A DNA stretch of 64,000 nucleotides, taken from contig NZ_SKFG01000010.1 in assembly GCF_004344915.1 (NCBI RefSeq), positions 233,835 to 297,834 of the forward strand, read 5' to 3'. Numbering within the stretch: position 1 is the stretch's first letter; each line of letters begins with the position of its first letter. The position numbers were made by a program, and so were the translations under genes. Shown piece by piece: positions 19,164-27,322 of the stretch. The notes beneath the pieces were generated by a model. It had not been told where the DNA came from and did not search any database. It saw only the letters and a list, made by a program, of their open reading frames with translations. The DNA comes from Paenibacillus albiflavus (GTDB lineage Bacteria > Bacillota > Bacilli > Paenibacillales > NBRC-103111).

Positions 19164-20340
19164 TGGAGAGTGTACAGGGCGGTTTTTATCCTCGCGTGTA
19201 CGAGATATTCGACCATCGGGAATTCGCGCTTTTTTTGATCTGAATGCAACAGGCGGAGATACAATCGCCCTTGGAGTCGGAGAGCCAGATTTCGTTACAC
19301 CGGAAAAGGTACGCGAAGCTTGCATTCAGGCATTGCGTGAAGGGGAGACGAAATACACCTCAAATGCCGGCTTAATAGAGCTTCGGGAGGAGCTTTCAAC
19401 ATATTTGGCTAGCAGTTTCGCGCTCTCCTACGACCCTGAGCATGAAATCATCGTGACGGTGGGAAGCAGTGAAGCCGTCGACCTGGCGCTGCGGACAGTG
19501 ATCAATCCAGGTGATGAGGTGCTGATTCCGGCGCCAAGCTATATTGCCTATGAACCGATTACCCATCTGCATGGCGGTAAAATCGTGGAGGTGGCGGCTG
19601 CGGCAGAGGAGCAGTTCAAGCTGACCCCGCAAGCACTGCAAGCGGCGATTACGCCTCATTCCAAGGCTTTGATGATCAATTATCCGAGTAATCCAACAGG
19701 AGCAGTAATGACAGAGCAGGATTGGTTGCCGATTGTAGAGGTCATTATTAAACATAATTTGGTTGTCATTTCGGATGAAGTTTATGCCGAGCTGACTTAT
19801 GGGAGAAAGCATGTCAGTATCGCCTCCTTGCCGGGCATGAAGGAGCGTACGATTGTCATTAGCGGCTTTTCCAAAGCGTTCGCGATGACAGGCTGGCGGG
19901 TAGGCTATGCTTGCGGCCCGCGCGAGTTGATAGCCTGCATGTTGAAAATCCACCAGTACACGGCCATGTGCGCCCCTACCATTGCACAGATCGCTGCGCT
20001 CGAATCATTGCGTCATGGCTTGGCTGCCAAGGATGAGATGATGGCGAGCTACAATGAACGCCGCAAGTTGTTTGTAGCCGGCTTGAATGCAATCGGGCTG
20101 GCCTGCCACGAGCCTGAGGGGGCTTTCTATGCCTTCCCTTCAATTGCTTCTACTGGCATGTCATCTGAGCAGTTCGCTCTTCGGCTACTGGAGGAAGCGA
20201 AGGTGGCGGTCGTGCCGGGACATGTATTCGGATCGGGCGGCGAAGGTTTTATTCGCTGCTCATATGCAACCTCGCTCGTCGATTTGGAGAAGGTGCTGGA
20301 GCGGATGGCTAGGTTTATGCAGGTGATGCAACCGGTTTGA
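19156..20340 (+). CDS. Class I/II PLP aminotransferase (PatA/AspC-like)
   Basis: A 394-residue fold-type I aminotransferase. The start at 19156 overlaps the ddl stop; a longer frame adds only ddl-shadow residues. Visible motifs are GVGEPDFVTPEKVREA, NYPSNPTGAVMTEQDW, the pyridoxal lysine in ISGFSKAFAMTGWRVGY (about residue 235) and the substrate-binding arginine in FIRCSYAT. The closest known groups are PatA of B. subtilis (N-acetyl-LL-diaminopimelate transaminase) and aspartate or alanine aminotransferases. Coupling to ddl suggests a cell-wall precursor role, for example diaminopimelate or alanine supply, but the substrate is not readable from sequence. Confidence 0.88.
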   Translation: MFSGECTGRFLSSRVRDIRPSGIRAFFDLNATGGDTIALGVGEPDFVTPEKVREACIQALREGETKYTSNAGLIELREELSTYLASSFALSYDPEHEIIVTVGSSEAVDLALRTVINPGDEVLIPAPSYIAYEPITHLHGGKIVEVAAAAEEQFKLTPQALQAAITPHSKALMINYPSNPTGAVMTEQDWLPIVEVIIKHNLVVISDEVYAELTYGRKHVSIASLPGMKERTIVISGFSKAFAMTGWRVGYACGPRELIACMLKIHQYTAMCAPTIAQIAALESLRHGLAAKDEMMASYNERRKLFVAGLNAIGLACHEPEGAFYAFPSIASTGMSSEQFALRLLEEAKVAVVPGHVFGSGGEGFIRCSYATSLVDLEKVLERMARFMQVMQPV

Positions 20341-20395
20341 TAAAACTATCACATTCACTGAAAAAATAAACTACCTAAAGTCCGGTGATTATCAC

Positions 20396-20513
20396 GAATC
20401 AATTTCATAACTCATTAAAACGATAATATTGAAACTATATATAGACAAATTAAAGCGTTTTGATCTATATATAGCCTTGATTGAAGCAGCTAAAGGTATT
20501 ATGAAATTAATTC
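20396..20513. repeat. 118-bp nested inverted repeat
   Basis: Outer arms GAATCAATTTCATAA (20396-20410) and TTATGAAATTAATTC (20499-20513) pair at 14 of 15 positions, and inner arms CTATATATAGA (20435-20445) and TCTATATATAG (20464-20474) pair perfectly. The 15-base left arm is identical to 15411-15425 upstream of mnmA, so the mnmA-aminotransferase block is flanked by the same sequence in direct orientation. No coding capacity is seen; the spacer between the aminotransferase and rarA is otherwise featureless. Confidence 0.65.
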
Positions 20514-20606
20514 ATTACTGCACGATGTTGCCATCACAGGACAATGTACCGCGCAAATACAATGCTAATTGTTGATAAAGTTACCAAGCGAAATTACCAT
20601 ATCCGT

Positions 20607-21926
20607 TTATTTGCGCTGCGCCCTGCGCTTGCGCTGATTAATTGCGATCTTCTCTTCCATCCCTTGATCGGAAGCTTGATAGATAATTTCATCTTTGATC
20701 TTCGTCGGCAAATATTGCTGATCCACATAGTGATTGGGATAATCATGCGGATATAAATATCCTACATGACCTAGCTCTTTGGCACCTGCATAATGCGCAT
20801 CGCAAAGATGCAGCGGCACCTCTACTGTGCCAACTTGATTCATAAGATCCATCGAGCGCATGATGGACATTGCAACAGCATTCGACTTCGGACTCGACAC
20901 CGCAAACAATATTGCCTGGGAAATGATATATTTCGACTCAGGCCAGCCAATACGGTGGTATGCGTCCATTGCCGCCACTGCCTGCGGCATGGCCTGTGGG
21001 TTCGCAAGCCCGATGTCTTCGGAGCAGGCGACCGTTAGCCTGCGAATGAACACCATCGGGTCCATGCCCAGTTTCTCTACCGCGTAGAGAAACCAGAACA
21101 GCGCGGCATCCGAGGAGCCGCGGATGCTCTTGTGGAAAGCGGACAAGACGTCATACTGCGTCGACTCGTCCGCTTTCGCAACCCTCCGGCGGATCGATTC
21201 TTCCGCCGCCTCAAGATCGATGTGGACCGTACCGTCCACATCGGGCAAGGTCGCACGCGCGGCAAGCTCCAGCGCGTGAAGCGCGCGGCGAATGTCCCCA
21301 TTCGCCATGCGCGCAATATGCTCCAGCGCGTCGTCGTCCGCGCTGAGGTTCATGCCGCCGAGTCCACGATCTCGGTCGGCGAGCGCCCTACGCAGCGCGA
21401 TCATCGCGTGCGCAGGCGTCAATAGCTCGAGCTGAAACAGCGTCGAGCGTGAAAGCAAAGCCCCGTTCACATAGTGGAACGGGTTCTCCGTTGTCGCGCC
21501 GATGAAGATGATAATGCCTGCTTCTACTGCAGGCAGCAGCGCATCTTGGCGCGATGAATTGAATCGATGCACCTCATCTAGAAACAGAATCGTTTTTTTG
21601 CCATACATCGATTTCGTCATTTTGGCGCGATCAATGACTTCACGAACATCCTTGACCGTTGCATCCACTGCATTAAGCTTAACAAACTCGCCTTGCGTAT
21701 ATTTGGAAATAATATGGGCTAAAGTCGTCTTCCCTGTACCTGGCGGTCCATAAAGCAGAATAGAACTTATCTGATCCGCCTCAATCACCCTTCTCAACAG
21801 CTTGCCTGGCCCCACAATATGTTCTTGACCGATAAACTCATCTAAACTAATAGGACGCATGCGATCGGCTAATAATTCAGAACCCCGATTATTAGACGCT
21901 TCTGCATATGTAAATAAATCCATCAT
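20607..21926 (-). CDS. rarA: Replication-associated recombination protein A (RarA/MgsA)
   Basis: Clamp-loader-like AAA+ ATPase that acts at stalled replication forks. The 439-residue protein begins DLFTYAEASNNRGSELLADRMRP, carries Walker A in GPPGTGKTTLAH (about residue 55) and Walker B in ILFLDEVHRF, sensor ATTENPFH, and the C-terminal tetramerisation domain with SAFHKSIRGSSDAALFWF. The ATG at 21924-21926 is best spaced from GAGG; a TTG precedes and an ATG follows. The middle of the gene (about 21060-21480) is much richer in G+C than both ends: two 60-base lines counted there reach 70-72% against 40% at 21661-21720. Confidence 0.94.
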   Translation of the reverse strand: MMDLFTYAEASNNRGSELLADRMRPISLDEFIGQEHIVGPGKLLRRVIEADQISSILLYGPPGTGKTTLAHIISKYTQGEFVKLNAVDATVKDVREVIDRAKMTKSMYGKKTILFLDEVHRFNSSRQDALLPAVEAGIIIFIGATTENPFHYVNGALLSRSTLFQLELLTPAHAMIALRRALADRDRGLGGMNLSADDDALEHIARMANGDIRRALHALELAARATLPDVDGTVHIDLEAAEESIRRRVAKADESTQYDVLSAFHKSIRGSSDAALFWFLYAVEKLGMDPMVFIRRLTVACSEDIGLANPQAMPQAVAAMDAYHRIGWPESKYIISQAILFAVSSPKSNAVAMSIMRSMDLMNQVGTVEVPLHLCDAHYAGAKELGHVGYLYPHDYPNHYVDQQYLPTKIKDEIIYQASDQGMEEKIAINQRKRRAQRK

Positions 21927-21992
21927 CAACCCGCCTCATTCATCTAATCCTTCTATTATAGCGTAACGAACAGGCGATTGTCATGGCAGAGC

Positions 21993-22103
21993 TTACTCAT
22001 CGATCTCCCCTTTTGCGATAGCTGCCCACACAAAAATCAGGATCAACGCTGCAAGCACACATAGTTCAGGCGCGATCATTAACGTGAAAAAATTATTTTC
22101 CAT
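21993..22103 (-). CDS. cydS: CydS-like small subunit of cytochrome bd oxidase
   Basis: A 36-residue reading frame, MENNFFTLMIAPELCVLAAL followed by ILIFVWAAIAKGEIDE, consists of one membrane helix with short polar ends. It starts inside the last codons of cydB (11-base overlap) behind AAGG, five bases before the ATG. Size, single-helix layout and position after cydB match CydS, the accessory subunit of Geobacillus cytochrome bd. Sequence identity with CydS is weak as far as I can judge from memory, so the family call rests mainly on context. Confidence 0.72.
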   Translation of the reverse strand: MENNFFTLMIAPELCVLAALILIFVWAAIAKGEIDE

Positions 22104-23139
22104 AGCTACCTTTTCCCCCCTTCTTATTCTTCGTTCCTCGAACATAAGCCGCATCAAATAGGAACAATCGAAGCAGCAATACGATGGATGGGATCAGCAC
22201 GAACAGGCCGGCAATAAATGCTGCGACGAGCGCAATGGCCATCGTTTCATTCGTAAAATGCTCACGAATCGTAATATAGGGATACAAAATGTATGGCAAA
22301 TGCGCTCGTCCATATCCGAAGAAAGCAAAACCGAATTGAAGCATCACCATGATGAAGGATAGGCCTAAATTTCGACCTTTCCAAACGAAAAACACGGCAA
22401 TAGCAAAACAAATGAACGAGGCGATGAACATCCATGACAGACTTAGCATGTTATTGAAATGTTCCTTATTGTGCTGCGATATGGCATAAAAAGCAAACAA
22501 GCTTGCAAGTATGGTCGGCAAACTCCAGAATAGCGCATAACCACGCAAAATCATGTAGGCTGGCTTATCCTTTGCTTTGTGGGCATAGTAAGTCAGAAAC
22601 ATCGCAGAGATATACAATACACTCACCAGCGCTAGCAGAATGACTGACCACGTATATAAACTGCTGAAGAGCTCACTCCACAGAAGTACAATTTTACCTT
22701 CAATTACCTGTATGATCCCACCCTCCGAAATCACAAGCACAGTCGATAATGCTGCAGGAATCAGCAAGCCCGTTGCACCATAGAGGAACATATACCAAAC
22801 ATTTTGCTTGGACCCATAATTGCTAAAAGCATAGTAAGCACCACGAATACTAAGCAGAATAAGCGCCAAGCTGCCTGGGACGAGTAAAGCTGTACCATAA
22901 TACATCGCCGTATCCGGGAAAAATCCGACCATCCCAATATAGAAAAAAACGAGAAACACATTCGTAACTTCCCACACAGGTGATAAATACCGCTCAATAA
23001 TGGCGTAGGTAATATGTTTTTTGCCTGTCGCCACTGAATAGAACCCGAAGAATCCAGCCCCAAAATCAATCGAAGCTACAATAATATATCCCCACAGAAA
23101 AATCCAAAGTACCGAAATACCAAGAATATCAATATTCAT
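22093..23139 (-). CDS. cydB: Cytochrome bd ubiquinol/menaquinol oxidase subunit II
   Basis: A 348-residue membrane protein with eight to nine hydrophobic helices, beginning MNIDILGISVLWIFLWGYII and containing the subunit II signature region VASIDFGAGFFGFY and SPVWEVTNVFLVFF. Together with CydA it reduces oxygen to water using menaquinol. Its ATG overlaps the cydA stop by four bases and its end overlaps the CydS-like gene by 11 bases, so all three are translationally coupled. The length and sequence flavour resemble the YthB/cyanide-insensitive subclass as much as classical CydB. Basic C-terminus (NKKGGKGSYGK). Confidence 0.9.
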   Translation of the reverse strand: MNIDILGISVLWIFLWGYIIVASIDFGAGFFGFYSVATGKKHITYAIIERYLSPVWEVTNVFLVFFYIGMVGFFPDTAMYYGTALLVPGSLALILLSIRGAYYAFSNYGSKQNVWYMFLYGATGLLIPAALSTVLVISEGGIIQVIEGKIVLLWSELFSSLYTWSVILLALVSVLYISAMFLTYYAHKAKDKPAYMILRGYALFWSLPTILASLFAFYAISQHNKEHFNNMLSLSWMFIASFICFAIAVFFVWKGRNLGLSFIMVMLQFGFAFFGYGRAHLPYILYPYITIREHFTNETMAIALVAAFIAGLFVLIPSIVLLLRLFLFDAAYVRGTKNKKGGKGSYGK

Positions 23140-24497
23140 TTGCGTTTGCCTCCCTCAATTCCTAGCGACAATAATTCATCTGCAACATGTGCGTTTCTGA
23201 AAAGCTTGGCTAGCACTTTAATGCACGAAATCGCCAGTACGAGGTACAGCAGACAGAAGAGCAGCAGCATAATATGCACATTATTAGCCGTTGTTGCGCC
23301 ATCTTCTACCTTCATATAGCCAACTAGAATCCATGGCAATCTGCCTACCTCCGCATAAATCCAGCCCAGCTCAATCGCAATAACCGATAAGGGTCCGCAG
23401 CATACGATCGCGATTAGCAGCCAGCGCGGAAGAGGCTTCTTTCTTTTGGCACGTGAAAACCACAGGTAGACGACCCCGATTGCAATCGTTAACGTACCAA
23501 TGAGCACCATTCCATCAAAGTAGTAATGAATTCTTAGAGGTGGCTGCAATTCTGGAGGCGTTTCATTTAAGCCATGAACGACCGTATTCGGACTTCCTCC
23601 TGCAAGAATGCTTAAGGCATAAGGGATTTTTAGCGCATATTTGATTTCATTATCCTCCGTCAGAAAGCCACCCATAATCAGTTCAGCCTTGTCCTTCGTC
23701 TCAAAATGCCATTCGGCTGCAGCTAATTTCACCGGCTGATAAGCAGCAAGGAACTTACCAGAGAAATCCCCAATAAGTGCATTCGTAATGCCAAAAATAA
23801 TGCCAGCCACTAGCGTCAACTTAAGCGCTTTGCGTGCATATACCTTATCACTTCTACCTTTGATCAGACTAAATGCGGCAATCGCAGCAAGCACGAAGGC
23901 ACACGTCATATAGGCAGAGGACAGAACATGACTGACTTTGGTCGCTGTAGCAGGATTAAACATCGCCTTGATCGGCTCCACGTTACGAATGACACCATTT
24001 TCCAAGGTAAACCCTTGCGGCGTATTCATAAATGCATTTACGCAAGTAATAAAGAACGCTGAGGCAGATGCAGCTAAAGCAATCGGAATAATGAGCATAA
24101 AATGTACAAACGGGTTCTTGAATCGATCCCATGTATACAAGTAGATGCCAAGGAAAATTGCTTCCACAAAGAAGGCGAACGTCTCCATAAAAAGCGGCAG
24201 ACCAATCGCCTGCCCCGCAACTTGCATAAAGCTCGGCCATAATAACGAAAGCTGCAGACCAATGGAAGTCCCTGTAACGACTCCAATCGCAACCGTGATT
24301 ACAAAGCCACGGGTCCACCTTCTGGCAAGCAGAATGTAATAGGGATCATTTCGCTTAATCCCTCTCCATTCCGCCAATGCAATCATAACGGGAACTCCCA
24401 CCCCAATCGTGGCAAAAATAATATGAAATCCAAGCGTGATTTCAGTTAATAGTCGACTATACGAAACCGCATCATACATTGCTGTCATCCACTCCAT
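23136..24497 (-). CDS. cydA: Cytochrome bd ubiquinol/menaquinol oxidase subunit I
   Basis: Haem-bearing quinol oxidase subunit, 453 residues. Motifs seen are TLGFHIIFATIGVGVP with the haem b595-type histidine near the N-terminus, FAFFVEAIFLGIYLY with the conserved glutamates (about 100-115), KVSHVLSSAYM with a haem histidine, and EVGRLPWILVGY, a GRxPW variant of the usual GRQPW. The quinol loop is short, as in Bacillota. The ATG at 24495-24497 overlaps the stop of an upstream 32-codon frame (TAATG), which argues for this start rather than the longer frame. The GRLPW variant and neighbours suggest the YthA/CioA-like subclass as an alternative. Confidence 0.9.
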   Translation of the reverse strand: MEWMTAMYDAVSYSRLLTEITLGFHIIFATIGVGVPVMIALAEWRGIKRNDPYYILLARRWTRGFVITVAIGVVTGTSIGLQLSLLWPSFMQVAGQAIGLPLFMETFAFFVEAIFLGIYLYTWDRFKNPFVHFMLIIPIALAASASAFFITCVNAFMNTPQGFTLENGVIRNVEPIKAMFNPATATKVSHVLSSAYMTCAFVLAAIAAFSLIKGRSDKVYARKALKLTLVAGIIFGITNALIGDFSGKFLAAYQPVKLAAAEWHFETKDKAELIMGGFLTEDNEIKYALKIPYALSILAGGSPNTVVHGLNETPPELQPPLRIHYYFDGMVLIGTLTIAIGVVYLWFSRAKRKKPLPRWLLIAIVCCGPLSVIAIELGWIYAEVGRLPWILVGYMKVEDGATTANNVHIMLLLFCLLYLVLAISCIKVLAKLFRNAHVADELLSLGIEGGKRK

Positions 24498-24595
24498 TAC
24501 GAGAACATTTTGCGAGCTAGTGCAAGCAGCAGGATTCCTGCTACGACCACACAAACGATCATTAAATTGCGTTCATGCTTCTGATAACTCTTCAT
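24497..24595 (-). CDS. 32-residue single-helix membrane microprotein upstream of cydA
   Basis: The frame MKSYQKHERNLMIVCVVVAG followed by ILLLALARKMFS has a basic, hydrophilic N-terminus and one membrane helix (residues 11-27). It has a good ribosome site (GAGAAGGTGATGAA) and its TAA overlaps the cydA ATG in TAATG, a classical coupling arrangement. I do not recognise the family. It could be a further bd-oxidase accessory peptide or a translational leader for cydA. Confidence 0.62.
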   Translation of the reverse strand: MKSYQKHERNLMIVCVVVAGILLLALARKMFS

Positions 24596-24653
24596 TTCAT
24601 CACCTTCTCTTATACTGTTTCCAAAAATTAACTCGCTAATTCTTTACACAAAA

Positions 24654-24683
24654 AATCCGACCCACCTAAAGGTGAATCGGATT
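24654..24683 (-). terminator. Intrinsic terminator of tcdA
   Basis: AATCCGA (24654-24660) pairs with TCGGATT (24677-24683), with an inner CACCT/AGGTG stem; the minus-strand continuation is TTTTTTGTG. It separates aspS-tcdA from the cyd operon. Confidence 0.85.
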
Positions 24684-24701
24684 CTTTAAATGATTCTTAT
24701 C

Positions 24702-25451
24702 TTATTGTTCAAGCTTCTTTAGCATATCTCTTACGACCGAACTTACCATGATGAGCCCAACTGCAGGCGGTACAAAAGCATTGGAAGCTGGTGGTTGCTT
24801 TGCTTTGCGAATTTCAGGCGCGTTCTCAGGTACAATTTTCTTCGTCACGTCTTCTCTAGGCTTTATCGGCTCTTCTGTCGAGAATACCACTTTAACGCCC
24901 TTCTTGATTCCTTCCTTGCGCAGCTTGGTCCGAATCACACGTGCGAGCGGATCAACCGTTGTTTTGGAAATATCCGCAATTTGGAACCTTGTAGGGTCTA
25001 ATTTATTAGCAGCACCCATGGAAGAAATGATCGGAATTTTGCGAGCTAAGCATTGTTTGATTAAGTGAATTTTATAAGAAATCGTATCCGATGCATCCAG
25101 AACAAAATCAAGCGGATACTTGAACAATTCCTCATATGTTTCCTCTGTATAGAACATACGAAGGGCAATTACTTCGCATTCTGGATTAATCAGCTTGATT
25201 CGATCACGCATCAGATCAACTTTTGGCTGACCTACTGTCGTTGTTAAGGCATGAATCTGGCGGTTAATGTTCGTGATATCCACGACATCCTTATCGATCA
25301 AAATCAATCTGCCGACACCTGTTCTTGCCAGTGCTTCAGCTGCAATCGAGCCAACGCCTCCAATACCAAGAACAGCAATCGTGCTGTTCTTCATTAGCTC
25401 CAAGCCTTCAGGTCCAATCGAAAGCTCTGTTCTAGAGAATTGATGGAGCAT
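24702..25451 (-). CDS. tcdA: tRNA threonylcarbamoyladenosine dehydratase (TcdA/YrvM)
   Basis: E1-like, ATP-dependent enzyme that cyclises t6A37 in tRNA to ct6A. The 249-residue protein begins MLHQFSRTELSIGPEGLELM and has the nucleotide-binding GIGGVGSIAAEALARTGVG (about residues 30-48), the DKDVVDITNINRQIHA block and the C-terminal PPASNAFVPPAVGLIMVS segment. The ATG at 25449-25451 is six bases from GAGG; an in-frame GTG four codons earlier is less well placed. It follows aspS as in B. subtilis, with a terminator between them. Confidence 0.93.
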   Translation of the reverse strand: MLHQFSRTELSIGPEGLELMKNSTIAVLGIGGVGSIAAEALARTGVGRLILIDKDVVDITNINRQIHALTTTVGQPKVDLMRDRIKLINPECEVIALRMFYTEETYEELFKYPLDFVLDASDTISYKIHLIKQCLARKIPIISSMGAANKLDPTRFQIADISKTTVDPLARVIRTKLRKEGIKKGVKVVFSTEEPIKPREDVTKKIVPENAPEIRKAKQPPASNAFVPPAVGLIMVSSVVRDMLKKLEQ

Positions 25452-25489
25452 ACCGCACCTCACTTTCTTCCTTTTTTTATTCTAAATAA

Positions 25490-25507
25490 AAGGCCCCGAA
25501 GGGCCTT
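25490..25507 (-). terminator. Intrinsic terminator of hisS-aspS
   Basis: AAGGCCC (25490-25496) and GGGCCTT (25501-25507) form a 7-bp GC-rich stem followed on the minus strand by TTTATTTAG; it lies just after aspS. Confidence 0.85.
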
Positions 25508-25522
25508 ATTCAATCGCTAAGA

Positions 25523-27307
25523 TTAATTTTTACTAGCTGCTGGCATTTTACGTGCAATACGAATCGATAGTTGTTCCAATTGGTTATCGTCCACAGGTCC
25601 AGGCGCATTTGTCATCAGACAAGTTGCGCTTGCTGTTTTCGGGAATGCAATCGTTTCGCGGATATTATTCGTACCTGCAAGCAGCATAACCAATCTGTCA
25701 AAGCCAAATGCCATACCACCGTGTGGAGGTGTACCGTACTCGAATGCTTCGAGGAAGTAGCCAAACTTCTCATTCGCTTCTTCGAGTGAGAAGCCGAGTG
25801 CAGTAAACATTTTCTCCTGAACTTCACGATTGTAGATCCGCATCGAGCCGCCGCCAACTTCATAACCGTTAAGCACCAAGTCATATGCTTGTGCCAGGAT
25901 TTGACCAGGATCTGTATCAAAGTAAGCAACATGCTCTTCCTTCGGACGTGTGAACGGATGGTGTTCAGCTACATAGCGTTTGGCATCTTCATCGTATGAC
26001 AGCAGTGGGAAATCAACTACCCAGGCAAATTTGTAAACGGAATCGTCGATTAGTCCTAGCTGACGGCCAATTTTGAGGCGCAGGTTACCAAGCACATCTG
26101 CAACAACCTTTTTATTATCAGCTGAGAATAGAAGCAAATCACCATCTTCCACTTGAAGACGTTCTTTGATCGCATTCAGCTCGGACTCGCTCAAGAATTT
26201 GACGATTGGTCCTTTCATTTCGCCGTCTTTCACTTGAATCCAGGCAAGGCCTTTCGCGCCATAACGCATTGCAAATGGTGTCAAATCGTCAATTTCCTTA
26301 CGACTCCATAGACCACAGCCTTTGGCGTTCAAAGCTTTAACTTGTCCGCCATTCTGGATTGTGCTAGCAAATACTTTAGCTTCTGTATTAGCAAGCAAAT
26401 CGGATAAATCGACCAGCTCTAAGCCAAAACGCAGATCCGGTTTATCTGAACCATACTTGCCCATAGCTTCTGCATAAGGCAGGCGTTGGAACGGACGAGG
26501 AATGTCGATTCCCTTCGTTTCTTTCATCAGGCGAACCACAAGCTCTTCCATCATTTCAAGCAGTTGATCCTGTGTCAGGAAGCTAGTCTCGATATCCACC
26601 TGTGTAAACTCAGGTTGACGATCTGCACGCAGGTCTTCATCTCGGAAGCAGCGTGCGATTTGGTAGTATCTTTCAAGTCCTGCCACCATCAATAGCTGCT
26701 TGAATTGCTGCGGCGATTGTGGCAGTGCATAAAATTCACCTGGATGTACACGGCTTGGGACAAGATAGTCACGCGCACCTTCCGGAGTTGAGTTCGCGAG
26801 AATCGGAGTTTCTACATCGATGAAACCATTTTCGTCAAGGAAATCACGGAAAATCTTCGCTGTTTTGGAACGTAGCATTAACGTTTTTTGCATTTCTGGA
26901 CGACGAAGATCTAAATAGCGATATTTAAGACGAAGCATTTCATCAACTTCGATGCCATCTTCGATAAAAAACGGAGGGTTCTTGGCAGCGTTCAAAATTT
27001 CGATTTCCGTAATTTGAACCTCTACTTCACCTGTTTCCATATTCGTATTAACGGTTTCTGGATCACGTGCCACAACTGTACCTTTAACAGCCAGCACATA
27101 TTCGTTACGAGAACGATCGCCAATCTTAAGCGCATCCCCTGAAAACGCTGGGTTAAATACGATTTGTACTAAACCGCTGCGATCACGAAGATCAATGAAT
27201 AGTACGCCCCCAAGGTCTCTTCTTCTTTGTACCCAACCATTCAATACAACGGTCTGTCCGATTGTTTCTTTGCTAATTTCTCCACATTGATGTGTTTTCA
27301 GCATCAT
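25523..27307 (-). CDS. aspS: Aspartate--tRNA ligase
   Basis: Class II synthetase charging tRNA-Asp (and tRNA-Asn if non-discriminating; this cannot be decided here). The 594-residue bacterial-type enzyme has the N-terminal OB-fold anticodon domain ([20 protein letters not shown]), motif 2 [16 protein letters not shown] at about 217-232, the bacterial GAD insertion and motif 3 [17 protein letters not shown] near residue 550. GGGGGG eight bases upstream supports the first of two adjacent ATGs. It follows hisS by 15 bases and shares its T-box-controlled transcript. Confidence 0.97.
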   Translation of the reverse strand: MMLKTHQCGEISKETIGQTVVLNGWVQRRRDLGGVLFIDLRDRSGLVQIVFNPAFSGDALKIGDRSRNEYVLAVKGTVVARDPETVNTNMETGEVEVQITEIEILNAAKNPPFFIEDGIEVDEMLRLKYRYLDLRRPEMQKTLMLRSKTAKIFRDFLDENGFIDVETPILANSTPEGARDYLVPSRVHPGEFYALPQSPQQFKQLLMVAGLERYYQIARCFRDEDLRADRQPEFTQVDIETSFLTQDQLLEMMEELVVRLMKETKGIDIPRPFQRLPYAEAMGKYGSDKPDLRFGLELVDLSDLLANTEAKVFASTIQNGGQVKALNAKGCGLWSRKEIDDLTPFAMRYGAKGLAWIQVKDGEMKGPIVKFLSESELNAIKERLQVEDGDLLLFSADNKKVVADVLGNLRLKIGRQLGLIDDSVYKFAWVVDFPLLSYDEDAKRYVAEHHPFTRPKEEHVAYFDTDPGQILAQAYDLVLNGYEVGGGSMRIYNREVQEKMFTALGFSLEEANEKFGYFLEAFEYGTPPHGGMAFGFDRLVMLLAGTNNIRETIAFPKTASATCLMTNAPGPVDDNQLEQLSIRIARKMPAASKN

Positions 27308-27322
27308 GTCTAATTCCCCCCA

